A stretch of DNA of 64,000 bases from Gallionellaceae bacterium (GTDB taxonomy: Bacteria > Pseudomonadota > Gammaproteobacteria > Burkholderiales > Gallionellaceae). The first letter of the stretch is position 1. Every line of letters starts with the position of its first letter. The stretch is from contig DAIDMQ010000016.1 of assembly GCA_027448945.1 (NCBI GenBank), positions 1 to 64,000 of the forward strand, in the 5' to 3' direction. The notes below the pieces were generated by a model. That model was not told where the DNA came from, did not search any database, and saw only the letters and a program-made list of their open reading frames with translations. This document shows positions 24,377-33,706 of the stretch, piece by piece. A program made the position numbers and the translations under genes.

Positions 24377-26371
24377 ATGTCACCCAATCGACTCTTCCCA
24401 AGCATGGCTGTATTGCTGTCGATAGCCACATCTAGTGTGCTCGCCGAGAGTGAACAGGATTTTCTGCAGGAATTTCCGGTGGTGCTTAGTGCATCCCGCT
24501 TGTCGCAGCCGCTTTCTGAAGCGCCTAACGCGATGACGGTGATAGATCGCAACATGATAGTTGCGTCCGGCTTCCGCAATTTGCCAGATGTGTTCAGTCT
24601 GGTTCCGGGCATGTATGTAAGCTATTACAGCGGAGCCCAGCCTATCGTCTCCTATCACGGCTCCACAGATCAGTATGCACGCGCTATGCAGGTCTTGATT
24701 GATGGCCGCAGTGTCTATATGCCCCCACTTGGCACTGTTGACTGGGCCGGTTTGCCGATCACTTTGGATGACATCGAGCGCATAGAAGTGATACGCGGTC
24801 CTGCGGCCGCTTCCTATGGCGCGAACTCTGTGCACGGTGTGATTAACATCATCACGCGGGACGCGGGTGCGATTAAAGGCACCAGGGTCGCGGTGACCAG
24901 GGGTAATAAAGGTGTCAATGATGTGATCGGCCAGTTCGGCCATAACGGTGAGCGCTACGATTACCGCATGACCATGGCGTATAAAGCGGATAACGGCTAT
25001 GACGACCGAACCGCGACACATTTCCCCAGCCAGTCTGCGGCGGACATGAACAATAGCAATGACAGCAATCAGGCACGATTGCTGAACTATCGCGGCAGTT
25101 TCTATCCGGATAGCACCAATAATTTTGATGTGCAGTTGGGTGTTAGCCGCGACATCCAGGGCGTAGGTTATTGGGATAGTCATGCACAGTTGAACCCGTT
25201 TCACGACCTGATCACACTGAACAGCTTTTAGCAGTTGAATTGGTTGCACCAGCTACAAAATGAATCTGAACTCAGTGTGCGCATCTCGCATACGCGTAAT
25301 GCCTATCAAGAAAATTTCAATGTGCCTGTGTTGGGTGTGGCCGTGCCGATTGCCAAATCGCCGAGTGCCGATCGCACCGCCTTGGAGGTGCAGCATACTG
25401 TCAATCTGACGGTGGACAATCGCCTGGTTTATGGATTGCAACATAGTGTTGAGCAGGCATATAGCAACGTTATTGTTCCGATGAATGCGCCGGCCAGTTT
25501 TATTCATCAGATTGATGTGCGTTCTACCCGCGTGTTTATGCATGACGAGTGGCGCTTCACACCCAGGTTGATCACCAATGTGGGTGGCATGTATGAAAAT
25601 GACGGACAAGGCGCGAAGAGAGTCTCGCCACGGGCGAGTTTGAATTTTCATATCTTGCCCAAGCAGACCGTGCGACTGGGTGCTTCGATTGCTTACCGCA
25701 CACCCTCCCTGGCAGAAAACTACGGCACGTCAGCGCTGAACTATCAGGTTGGAGACAAAATAATCGCCGGTTCGACATCTTTGCATCTTAACTCCGAGAA
25801 GATGTTGTCGCGTGAAATCGGATATCTGGGGGAGTTTGAGGATTGGAATAGTACTGTGGATATGCGGGTGTTCCGGGATCAGTTCAGTGGTGCGATCTAC
25901 CCGACCAATGTGTTTTTTAGCAATGGGTTGTCAGGCGAATACGACGGTGTAGAAACCACGTTGAAGCATAGTTTTTCGCCAGGGGCACAACTGACGATCA
26001 ATTATGCGCACGAATTGGCGCGCAGCAATATTGCCGCATTACAGCCCGCAGGAAACGACTTGCTGGCAGCCAGCACGCCCATGAATACTGTCAGTGCGAT
26101 GTTCGCGCACAATTTGGATAATGGCATCTCATACAGTATCTCGTATTATCAACAGGGGCAGTTGCAAGCCTTCGACCGTGGAACGACAGATATGCAGGGG
26201 ATGCATAAACGCACGGATGTGCGCTTGGCTCAAGCCTTTAAAAATCTTGCCGGTTTGAAGGGCGATATCGCCTTGGTTGTGCAAAATTTATTCCAAGACA
26301 ATTACACCGAATATGTTGCAACCAGTGTGTTTGATCGGCGCGCTTACGTGACACTGAGTTTGCACTGGTGA
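24377..26371 (+). pseudogene. TonB-dependent outer-membrane receptor with in-frame amber
   Basis: A signal peptide (MSPNRLFPSMAVLLSIATSSVLA) is followed by a TonB-dependent receptor plug (about 35-160: VVLSASRLSQPLSEAPNAMTVID, VLIDGRSVYMPPLGTV, IEVIRGPAAASYGANSVHGVINI) and a beta-barrel ending in the C-terminal aromatic ...YVTLSLHW. The two track ORFs (24326-25231 and 25235-26371) are in the same frame and abut at one TAG (25229-25231). The local context TTT-TAG-CAG is one C-to-T change from TTT-CAG-CAG. Everything else is intact, so this is a recent nonsense mutation, a sequencing error or a suppressed amber. Family members take up metal chelates or vitamin-like compounds. Confidence 0.85.
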
Positions 26372-26422
26372 CCTTGGTGATTATGGTGTTATCTTAGACG
26401 CCTGTCTTTACGAGATATCCTC

Positions 26423-26857
26423 ATGTCATTTCAGAATCCAAACCTCGAGCAGATACGTGCATTGTTGCACTCGGTAAAACGCGTTGCGGTACTGGGATTG
26501 TCGCCAAATACCGCGCGTCCCAGTTTTCGGGTTGCCAGTGGTTTGCAAAGTCGCGGCTATCAGATCATCCCGGTGCGTCCCATGGTAGATGAAGTGTTGG
26601 GTGAGCGCGCCTACCCAGATCTGGAAAGCTTGCCGCAGCTGCCTGACATCGTGGATGTGTTCCGGGCCTCTGAGCATGTGAGTGCTATTGTCGACAGCTG
26701 CATCACGCTGGGTATCAAGAAGCTGTGGTTGCAAGATGGCGTGATAGACGGGAATGCCGCCTTGCGTGCGCAACAAGCAGGCATAACAGTCGTTATGGAT
26801 AGATGCATGTGGCGTGATTGTGTACAGCTTTGCGGGGAGTTGGAAGGTAATGATTAA
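26423..26857 (+). CDS. CoA-binding domain protein (YccU-like)
   Basis: The 144-aa protein has a Rossmann-type CoA-binding fold. VAVLGLSPNTARPSFRVASGLQSRGYQIIPV is the family N-terminal signature, DVFRASEHVSAIVDSC and LWLQDGVID follow, and VVMDRCMWRDC is near the end. YccU-type proteins bind coenzyme A; the physiological role is poorly defined. It overlaps the next gene (tag) by 8 bp, so the two are co-translated. Confidence 0.88.
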   Translation: MSFQNPNLEQIRALLHSVKRVAVLGLSPNTARPSFRVASGLQSRGYQIIPVRPMVDEVLGERAYPDLESLPQLPDIVDVFRASEHVSAIVDSCITLGIKKLWLQDGVIDGNAALRAQQAGITVVMDRCMWRDCVQLCGELEGND

Positions 26858-27425
26858 ACAACGTTGTGCCTGGGCGGGAGATGATGCGTTATATCAGCGT
26901 TACCACGATTTGGAGTGGGGCGTGCCTTTGCATGATGATGACAAACTATTCGAGTTCCTTATCTTGGAGGGTGCGCAAGCGGGATTGAGCTGGATCACCA
27001 TTTTGCGCAAACGCGAGAATTATCGTGCCGCTTTCGATGGTTTTGACGCAAAGTGCATTGCCCGCTATACCCCGGCTAAAATAGAATCACTGTTGCAAGA
27101 TTCGGGCATTGTGCGCAACCGTTTGAAAGTGAACTCCACCGTGCTGAATGCGCAGAAATTCTTGGAAGTGCAAGTGGCGTTCGGCAGTTTCGATGCCTAC
27201 ATTTGGCAATTCGTAGGCGGCAAAACAATACAGAACACGCGACACAGTTTGGCGGATATACCGGCCAGCAGCAAAGAGTCGGATGCCATGAGTAAAGATC
27301 TGAAGAAGCGCGGCTTCAAATTCATAGGGACTACAATCTGCTACGCCTTCATGCAGGCGACCGGTATGGTCAACGACCACACCGCAGAGTGTTTCCGCCA
27401 CGGACCATTGAGCAAGAAAGGATAG
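26850..27425 (+). CDS. tag: DNA-3-methyladenine glycosylase I
   Basis: The 191-aa protein excises 3-methyladenine from alkylated DNA in base-excision repair. CAWAGDDALYQRYHDLEWG is the Tag N-terminal signature with its zinc cysteine and catalytic-region residues, and LILEGAQAGLSWITILRKRENYR follows. The C-terminal FIGTTICYAFMQATGMVNDHTAECFRH includes the remaining zinc-site Cys/His. ATG 26850 has GGAAGG 5 nt upstream and the length matches the family; the longer track start at 26814 was rejected. Confidence 0.95.
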   Translation: MIKQRCAWAGDDALYQRYHDLEWGVPLHDDDKLFEFLILEGAQAGLSWITILRKRENYRAAFDGFDAKCIARYTPAKIESLLQDSGIVRNRLKVNSTVLNAQKFLEVQVAFGSFDAYIWQFVGGKTIQNTRHSLADIPASSKESDAMSKDLKKRGFKFIGTTICYAFMQATGMVNDHTAECFRHGPLSKKG

Positions 27426-27428
27426 GCT

Positions 27429-28253
27429 ATGAAATTCACCAAAATGCACGGTGCGGGTAATGACTTCGTCGTCATAGACGGGGTACGCCAATCAGTGAAT
27501 CTGACCCCGGAACAACTGCGCTTGCTGGCTGATCGCAATTTCGGTGTGGGCTGCGATCAGATACTGCTGGTCGAAAAAGCACAGAGTAAAGAGGCGGACT
27601 TTCGCTATCGCATCTTCAATGCGGATGGCGGTGAGGTGGAGCAGTGCGGTAACGGTGCGCGCTGTTTCGTGCGTTTTGTACATGATCAGAAGTTGACCGG
27701 TAAGCGTGAGATTGTGGTTGAGACCAAGAGTGGTTTGATCGTGCCCAAACTGGAGGATGACGGGCGCGTCACAGTCAACATGGGCGCGCCCATTTTTACC
27801 GCAGAGCGCATACCGTTCACAGAGGGTACCGGGCAAGTGAGCGAGCCCTTGCAAGTGGGTGATGAAATCGTGCATATCAGCGTTTTATCCATGGGCAATC
27901 CGCATGCGGTGCAGGTGGTCGGCGATGTGGAAAATGCCCCCGTAAACAAGCTGGGCCCGCTCATCGAACGTCACGAACGTTTTCCCAAGCGCGTCAATGC
28001 GGGTTTCATGCAAGTGCTAGACAGGCACAGTATCAAGCTGCGTGTATATGAACGCGGTACCGGCGAGACGCTGGCGTGTGGTACGGGCGCTTGTGCGGCA
28101 GTGGTGGCCGGAATACGTCTGGGCTTGGTGCAAAGCCCGGTACATGTGCTGACACGTGGCGGTTCATTGAGCATCGCCTGGGATGGGGTTGGCCATCCGG
28201 TGATGCTGACCGGCCCCGCAATCACCGTATTTAGCGGTGAGATTACCCTATAA
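27429..28253 (+). CDS. dapF: diaminopimelate epimerase
   Basis: The 274-aa enzyme interconverts LL- and meso-diaminopimelate for lysine and peptidoglycan. The two catalytic cysteines are in EQCGNGARC (first half) and LACGTGACA (second half). The N-terminus [13 protein letters not shown] is canonical. The order dapF, DUF484, xerC is conserved in proteobacteria, and here the genes are spaced closely (9 nt, then 1 nt), so they form an operon with tag upstream. Confidence 0.97.
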   Translation: MKFTKMHGAGNDFVVIDGVRQSVNLTPEQLRLLADRNFGVGCDQILLVEKAQSKEADFRYRIFNADGGEVEQCGNGARCFVRFVHDQKLTGKREIVVETKSGLIVPKLEDDGRVTVNMGAPIFTAERIPFTEGTGQVSEPLQVGDEIVHISVLSMGNPHAVQVVGDVENAPVNKLGPLIERHERFPKRVNAGFMQVLDRHSIKLRVYERGTGETLACGTGACAAVVAGIRLGLVQSPVHVLTRGGSLSIAWDGVGHPVMLTGPAITVFSGEITL

Positions 28254-28262
28254 GGAGCGAGT

Positions 28263-28889
28263 ATGAGAGTAGAAGACGTAGCGCAATATCTGGAAGACAA
28301 TCCGCAATTCTTCGAGTCGCATATCGATAGCCTGTTGCGTATCGCCATCCCCCATCCTCATGGCGGGCGCACCATCTCGTTGAGTGAACGCCAGTTGTTG
28401 GCATTGCGCGAAAAGAACAAAGAGTTGGAAAAGAAATTGCATAATCTGCTGCAGTTCGCCAAAGAGAATGACGCCTTGCAACATAAGGTGCACGAGTTCA
28501 TCGTCGCACTGTTCGCCGCGCGTGATCTGGGTACGTTGCGTGACATGGTTCCGCATTTGCTGAGTGACATCTTCAATGTTCCTCACAGTGTGCTGCGCTT
28601 GTGGGAAGTCAATCCACCCAGTGCGGAGACGCTAGCCTTTGCAGACGCGCAAACTCAGCCCGTGTGCTTGCATCATGCCGCGCACGACACGGTCACATGG
28701 TTCGGTGAGAGTGCCCCGCAACTACGTTCCTACGCCTATATGCCCTTGCATGCAGGCAGCGATACAGTCGGTTTGCTGGTGCTTGCCAGCCCAGACAAGC
28801 AACGTTTCTATCCCGAGATGGGTACGGTGTTCTTGCAACGCATCGCTGACGCGGTTGCCAGTGCCTTGCATCCTCATTTGCAACCATAA
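28263..28889 (+). CDS. DUF484 family protein, GAF-like fold
   Basis: The 208-aa protein belongs to DUF484 and is found between dapF and xerC. The N-terminal VEDVAQYLEDNPQFFESHIDSLLRIAIPHPHGGRTISLSERQ is the family signature, and a helical coiled segment (LREKNKELEKKLHNLL) follows. A GAF-like domain (about 75-208) makes up the rest. No enzyme residues are obvious; relatives are uncharacterised. Confidence 0.92.
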   Translation: MRVEDVAQYLEDNPQFFESHIDSLLRIAIPHPHGGRTISLSERQLLALREKNKELEKKLHNLLQFAKENDALQHKVHEFIVALFAARDLGTLRDMVPHLLSDIFNVPHSVLRLWEVNPPSAETLAFADAQTQPVCLHHAAHDTVTWFGESAPQLRSYAYMPLHAGSDTVGLLVLASPDKQRFYPEMGTVFLQRIADAVASALHPHLQP

Positions 28890-28890
28890 C

Positions 28891-29823
28891 GTGAACGATA
28901 CCGGCCAGTCTGATAACTTTGCCGTGGCGGCAGGCAATCAGCGCTATCTGGAAGAGTATCTTGCCTGGTTGCGTTTCGAAAAACGCTATTCTGAATTGAC
29001 TGCGGAAAATTACGCCCGTGATCTGCAACGTTTATTCGAATTGAGCGGGGATATGCCGCTGGATACGCTCAAGGTTCACCAGATTCGGCGTTATATCGCG
29101 CAGCTGCATGGACGGGGATTATCTGGCCGCTCTTTGGCGCGGATGCTATCTGCTTGGCGTGGATTTTTCGCTTATCTGATGCGTGCACACGGGCATGGTG
29201 ACAATCCCTGTGTAGGATTACGTGCCCCCAAAACGCCTAAGACTCTACCTCAGACACTGTCACCGGACGAGGCGGCGCGTCTGATGGAGATACCCGGTGA
29301 CGATGCCGCTGCGATACGCGACAAGGCGATGATGGAATTACTGTATTCCTCTGGTCTGCGTCTGGCCGAGTTGGTTTCTTTGGAGCAGGCCGACATGAAT
29401 AATGCCTTTGTCGAGCATGAGATACGCGTGACCGGTAAGGGCAGCAAGCAGCGTGTGATCCCCTTGGGTAGTTATGCGATCAGCGCACTGCAGGCCTGGC
29501 TGGCGGCGCGAGCGCAACTGGCGACTCCGGATGAGACGGCATTGTTCGTCGGTCAGCGCGGTTCGCGCATCTCGCCGCGTGTGGTCCAACTTCGTATGAA
29601 GGAGTGGGGCATCAAGCTGGGCATTAACAGCGGTGTCCACCCACATTTGCTGCGGCACTCTTTTGCGACACACGTATTACAATCCTCGGGCGACCTGCGT
29701 GCGGTACAGGAGATGTTGGGACATGCCAGCATCTCCACCACTCAGGTTTATACTCATCTGGATTTCCAATACCTCAGCAAGATCTATGACTCGGCGCACC
29801 CGCGCGCCAAACGTAAATCCTAA
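28891..29823 (+). CDS. xerC: tyrosine recombinase XerC
   Basis: The 310-aa recombinase acts with XerD at dif to resolve chromosome dimers. The N-terminal SAM-like core-binding domain (residues 15-105) contains LRFEKRYSELTAENYARDL. Catalytic residues are visible in LYSSGLRLAEL (Arg), GKGSKQR (Lys), HLLRHSFATH (His, Arg), LGHASISTTQVYTH (His, nucleophilic Tyr). The start is GTG 28891, 1 nt after the DUF484 stop. The ORF-track start at 28639 lies inside DUF484 in another frame and was rejected. Confidence 0.95.
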   Translation: MNDTGQSDNFAVAAGNQRYLEEYLAWLRFEKRYSELTAENYARDLQRLFELSGDMPLDTLKVHQIRRYIAQLHGRGLSGRSLARMLSAWRGFFAYLMRAHGHGDNPCVGLRAPKTPKTLPQTLSPDEAARLMEIPGDDAAAIRDKAMMELLYSSGLRLAELVSLEQADMNNAFVEHEIRVTGKGSKQRVIPLGSYAISALQAWLAARAQLATPDETALFVGQRGSRISPRVVQLRMKEWGIKLGINSGVHPHLLRHSFATHVLQSSGDLRAVQEMLGHASISTTQVYTHLDFQYLSKIYDSAHPRAKRKS

Positions 29824-29875
29824 GCACGGAGCATCGCTTCGTTGACCGGATGAAATTTTATCGCCTTTAAATACT

Positions 29876-31204
29876 ATGATTGAAACCAAATCCCGCAAGC
29901 CACGTAACGAGCAAGGGCGCTCCCGCGCCGGTAACCGCGACTTCCGCAAACGCAGACCGCAACAAGAGAATGCCGCGCCGCGCGTTTTGACTGCGCCACG
30001 CAGTGGAGATTCCTATGCGGAGCCGACCATCGTGTTGGGCGAGGGGCGCGAACGCGCTTTACAGCGTCGCCATCCCTGGGTGTTTTCTGGCGCGATTGCA
30101 CATGTGGATGGCAAACCCGCTAACGGTCAGACCGTGGCGGTGCGAAGCGTGGCGGGTGAGTTTCTCGCTTGGGCTGCTTATAACGCTGGTTCGCAGATCA
30201 CTGCACGTGTGTGGTCGTGGCGCGAGGATGAGGTCATCGATGCTGCATATTTCCAACGCAAAATCACCAATGCGCTCAATGCGCGCGACTCGCTTTCCAT
30301 GGCTAGGGACAGCAGTGGTATGCGTGTCATCCATGCGGAATCGGACGGACTGCCCGGCCTCATCGTGGATAAGTATGGTGATGTGCTGGTGATGCAGATT
30401 GGTAGTGCGGGCGTGGAATATTGGCGCGAGACCATCGCCGATGTGCTGCAAGTGGTGTGCAACGCTGGCTGTATTTATGAGCGCTCGGATTCCGAGTCGC
30501 GCGGTTTGGAGGGATTGCAAGAACGCAACGGCGTGATGCGCGGCACTTTGCCCGCGCAAGTGGAAGTCGTCGAGCACGGTTTGCGCTTTAAGGTCGATGT
30601 GGCGGACGGACAAAAGACCGGCTTCTATTTGGATCAGCGTGATAACCGCAAACTCACCGAGACCTTGGCGCACGGTAAGACCTTGCTTAACTGTTTCTGC
30701 TACACCGGCGGCTTTTCGCTCTATGCGCTGCGCGGTGGCGCAAAGTCTGTGCTATCCATAGATGCGTCTGCTGAAGCATTGAAAATTGCCGAACATAATC
30801 TGGGTGTGAACGGATTGGATGCGAGCGCAGCCGAATGGCAGTGCGATGACGTGTTCCAAGCACTGCGTAAATTTCGCGATCAGGGCAGGAAGTTCGATTT
30901 CATCATTCTCGATCCACCCAAGTTCGCGCCTACTGCCGCTTTTGCCGAAAAAGCTGCTCGCGGCTATAAGGACATTAATCTACTGGGTTTCAAGCTGCTC
31001 AATCCCGGCGGTTTACTCGCCACCTACTCTTGTTCGGGCGGCATCTCTGAAGACCTGTTCCAGAAGATTATCGCGGGTGCGGCACTGGACGCGGGTGTGG
31101 ATGCGCAGATCGTGCATCATCTGCATGCCAGTGCGGATCATCCTGTGTTGTTGAGCTTCCCCGAAGGTGCTTATCTCAAGGGCTTGCTGTTGAAGATTAC
31201 GTAG
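29876..31204 (+). CDS. rlmI: 23S rRNA m5C1962 methyltransferase RlmI
   Basis: The 442-aa SAM-dependent rRNA cytosine methyltransferase has a PUA-like N-terminal domain beginning at about residue 50 (VLGEGRERALQRRHPWVFSGAI) and a Rossmann catalytic domain. GFYLDQRDNR, LLNCFCYTGGFSLYALRGGA (motif I), FDFIILDPPKFAPT (motif IV) and YSCSG (catalytic Cys in motif VI) are clear. About 45 extra N-terminal residues (KSRKPRNEQGRSRAGNRDFRKRR) are rich in Arg/Lys and absent from E. coli RlmI; they could contact rRNA or be a mis-set start. Confidence 0.92.
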   Translation: MIETKSRKPRNEQGRSRAGNRDFRKRRPQQENAAPRVLTAPRSGDSYAEPTIVLGEGRERALQRRHPWVFSGAIAHVDGKPANGQTVAVRSVAGEFLAWAAYNAGSQITARVWSWREDEVIDAAYFQRKITNALNARDSLSMARDSSGMRVIHAESDGLPGLIVDKYGDVLVMQIGSAGVEYWRETIADVLQVVCNAGCIYERSDSESRGLEGLQERNGVMRGTLPAQVEVVEHGLRFKVDVADGQKTGFYLDQRDNRKLTETLAHGKTLLNCFCYTGGFSLYALRGGAKSVLSIDASAEALKIAEHNLGVNGLDASAAEWQCDDVFQALRKFRDQGRKFDFIILDPPKFAPTAAFAEKAARGYKDINLLGFKLLNPGGLLATYSCSGGISEDLFQKIIAGAALDAGVDAQIVHHLHASADHPVLLSFPEGAYLKGLLLKIT

Positions 31205-31256
31205 GGAAACGCTGGATACGTGTCTGCGCCCCGTGCGCCTTGCACTGCATCCCGCT

Positions 31257-31279
31257 CGCCGACTGATTCGGCGTTTTCG
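31257..31279 (+). terminator. intrinsic terminator after rlmI
   Basis: CGCCGA (31257-31262), 5-nt loop, TCGGCG (31268-31273), then TTTTCG. It lies about 50 nt past the rlmI stop, before the convergent cyclase gene. Confidence 0.65.
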
Positions 31280-31306
31280 TGGGTATTTTTAAACGCTTAT
31301 TTTGTA

Positions 31307-32686
31307 TCAGAACCCGAATTCCAGATTTGATATGTGTGGGTTGCGCAAGTAATGCCCCAGATGCCGATCAGTCTGGGTGGTGTGATTGATCAGCCAGTCT
31401 ATCAAGAGCATGCGGATTCGAAAGGTCACATAGGCTGATTTGGCCGGCGTGTTAGCAATCTCCTCGCACAGCAAGGTGTAATAGCGTAGAAATGCTGCGT
31501 GTTCCTTCTTGTGCTGATCGGCAAAGGGATATTGTGTCTCCGCCATGATCTGCTCTTCCTGCTTGAAGTGCTGCGTCATGCCCTCTCCCAGGGTATTCAG
31601 ATCTGATTGCACCTGTTGCATATCACCTGCTTGGTAGGCATCTGAAAGTTGGTGCATCTTGCCCAGCATCTCGCGGTGTTGTGCATCGATCTCGGGTATC
31701 TCGACAACTAATTTGTCATTCCATTCTGTGACCTTATCCAGCTCATCGGAGTCCTCGTGCGAGCCGTGTGCGAGATAGTGTTCGCAACGATGCACGTATA
31801 GACTCACGACACTATCTTCCGGTGCGAGACGGTGACACTGCAGGAACAGCTCTAATGCGCGTTCTATCTTGCGCAAGTGATAGCAAGCGACTGCCTCGCC
31901 GAACACGGGTTGTATCGTCGTTTTGGCGTTGCGCAGACGTTCGGGGTCGGCGTCATATACCTCATGTACCGATTGGGGATGTGTTTTGCCTTTGACATGA
32001 ATCCGGTCTATCAAGCGTATGCAGTAATTCGAAGCGTTCTCTAAGCCGTATAGGGTGTGGTCGCTAATCAGTAGCGGTACCCCGTAGACCTTGGTGGCGG
32101 TCTCCAGGCGCGAGGCAAGATTGACGGTGTCACCTATGGCAGTCGTGTCCATGCGATTTTCTCCGCCCACCGTGCCCAGCATGGTGATGCCGGTATTCAA
32201 GCCTATACCTATCCCGATAGGGAAATAACGTGCACGGTGCCGGCCTTGGTTGTAGCGTTCCAGACTGAGCAACATGCCGATCGCAGCCCGCATCGCATCA
32301 TCAGTGGTGCCTGCAAACAAGGCCATGATGCCGTCCCCCATGAACTTGTCGACGAAGCCTCCGAAGCGAGCGATCACCGGCTCCATCACGCTCATATAGG
32401 AATTCAAAAATCGGAAGTTGTCATCAGGTGTCATGGACTCGGACAAGCTGGTGAAGTTGCGAATGTCAGAGAACAGTACGGTGAGCACTTGCTCGGTGTG
32501 CTGGCCCAAGCGCGCATGCAGTATGCTGTTCGCGCCCATTAAAGTCATGAATTGCACGGGCACGAATTGGCGATACGCGACCTCGGTCAATGCCAGCTCG
32601 GTCTTGGTGCGCTCATGCGCAGCCCGCTCGGTTTCGAGCTGGCTGCGCAATTCCATTAACGCATGTTGCTGTGTGCTATCGACCAT
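31307..32686 (-). CDS. adenylate cyclase fused to C-terminal hemerythrin domain
   Basis: The 459-aa protein joins three parts. An N-terminal coiled region (1-60) precedes a class III cyclase domain (about 65-225). FSDIRNF (D74) and FMGDGIMALF (D118) supply the metal aspartates, while K114 and D180 suggest ATP rather than GTP, with catalytic N189 and R193 in GDTVNLASR. A short helical repeat segment follows near 260-310. The C-terminal 135 residues are a bacteriohemerythrin: IDAQH, HFKQEE, HKKEH and NHTTQTD hold all expected iron ligands. It predicts oxygen- or redox-gated cAMP production in the cytoplasm. It is downstream of rlpA with an 87-nt gap. Confidence 0.9.
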   Translation of the reverse strand: MVDSTQQHALMELRSQLETERAAHERTKTELALTEVAYRQFVPVQFMTLMGANSILHARLGQHTEQVLTVLFSDIRNFTSLSESMTPDDNFRFLNSYMSVMEPVIARFGGFVDKFMGDGIMALFAGTTDDAMRAAIGMLLSLERYNQGRHRARYFPIGIGIGLNTGITMLGTVGGENRMDTTAIGDTVNLASRLETATKVYGVPLLISDHTLYGLENASNYCIRLIDRIHVKGKTHPQSVHEVYDADPERLRNAKTTIQPVFGEAVACYHLRKIERALELFLQCHRLAPEDSVVSLYVHRCEHYLAHGSHEDSDELDKVTEWNDKLVVEIPEIDAQHREMLGKMHQLSDAYQAGDMQQVQSDLNTLGEGMTQHFKQEEQIMAETQYPFADQHKKEHAAFLRYYTLLCEEIANTPAKSAYVTFRIRMLLIDWLINHTTQTDRHLGHYLRNPHISNLEFGF

Positions 32687-32773
32687 CTAGCGCATACCCG
32701 TAGCGGGAGAGACTCGCAATATAGCCGTTATCGCACCACGTCAAAGTGGCGGATAAAGGGGAAATACCTGCGC

Positions 32774-33697
32774 TTATTGCCGGCTGATGAAGGGCTTTAC
32801 ACCCAACTTCCCTTGCAATTTTTCGGCGGCTGCGCGCGCTTCATCGGCGTTGTCGTAGGTGCCCAATCTCACTCTGACCATATCGTTCTGACGGTGCAAG
32901 CTGAGGGTCTTGGCGCTATTGCCGAGCTTATGTTGCATCTTGTTCATGTATTGCCTGGCGCTGCCATAGCTCTTAAATGCACCGAGTTGCAGATATACCT
33001 TGCCCGTGATGGGCGCAGTTGTATGTTCTGATTCAACGACTGAGGCGGGTGCAGGCTCGGGCAATGGGGTCGCGATGACGGTGCTTTCCATCGGTGTGCT
33101 CTGTACGACGGGCGCAGGAGCAGCCGGAGCGATGACAGTGTCAGGCGCCAGACTCTCCACTTCGACTTCGCCACTGCCCGCACCCAAGATGCCGAGTTTG
33201 TGCGCGGCGGTGTAAGAAAGATCGATGATGCGGTCATGCATGAATGGACCGCGGTCGTTCACGCGCACGATTACAGATTTGTTGTTGGACAGATTGGTGA
33301 CGCGCGCATAGCTGGGAATAGGAAGCGTGGGGTGGGCCGCACTCATCGCATACATATCGTAGGTCTCGCCTATGGAAGTGCGTTGACCATGGAATTTTTT
33401 GCCATACCAAGAAGCGATGCCGCGCTGTTTGTATTTGCCGACTTCGGTGAGCGGGATGTATTCCTTGCCCAAGGCCTTGTAGGGGCGATTGGCATAGCGG
33501 TGTAGCGGTTCTGCTTTGGGTACTGCATCGGGGGTGTCATCGATGTTGGCCGGTGTGTTGGCATCCGGGCCGTCACCGGCAAGATATCCACCTGAACTGT
33601 TGCTTGTTGGGGGTGTCGTTTCGCTGCGTTGCGGAGTGCTGCTACAAGCAGCGAGCAGCAAAGTGGCAACAGCCATCAGGGCGAGCTTTTGATTCAT
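32774..33697 (-). CDS. rlpA: RlpA-type lytic transglycosylase lipoprotein with SPOR domain
   Basis: The 307-aa lipoprotein (LLLAACSS lipobox) has a double-psi beta barrel at about 85-165 (GIASWYGKKFHGQRTSIGETYD, VRVNDRGPFMHDRIIDLS) with the catalytic-type Asp/His region. A linker follows, then a C-terminal SPOR domain (about 230-307) that binds denuded glycan at the septum. It cleaves naked peptidoglycan glycans. It follows rodA after 9 nt and is part of the elongation operon. Confidence 0.93.
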   Translation of the reverse strand: MNQKLALMAVATLLLAACSSTPQRSETTPPTSNSSGGYLAGDGPDANTPANIDDTPDAVPKAEPLHRYANRPYKALGKEYIPLTEVGKYKQRGIASWYGKKFHGQRTSIGETYDMYAMSAAHPTLPIPSYARVTNLSNNKSVIVRVNDRGPFMHDRIIDLSYTAAHKLGILGAGSGEVEVESLAPDTVIAPAAPAPVVQSTPMESTVIATPLPEPAPASVVESEHTTAPITGKVYLQLGAFKSYGSARQYMNKMQHKLGNSAKTLSLHRQNDMVRVRLGTYDNADEARAAAEKLQGKLGVKPFISRQ

Positions 33698-33706
33698 GTT
33701 CTTTCC

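Noticed and set aside
25229-25231. TAG as pyrrolysine codon in the TonB receptor
   Set aside because: No Pyl machinery is seen in the window and betaproteobacteria generally lack it; simple CAG-to-TAG nonsense explains it better.
24380-25249. 289-aa minus-strand ORF
   Set aside because: It is antisense to the TonB receptor, His/Ile-rich with no motifs and no RBS.
28891-29823. xerC as the island integrase
   Set aside because: Its context (dapF, DUF484) and motifs are those of chromosomal XerC, far from the island.
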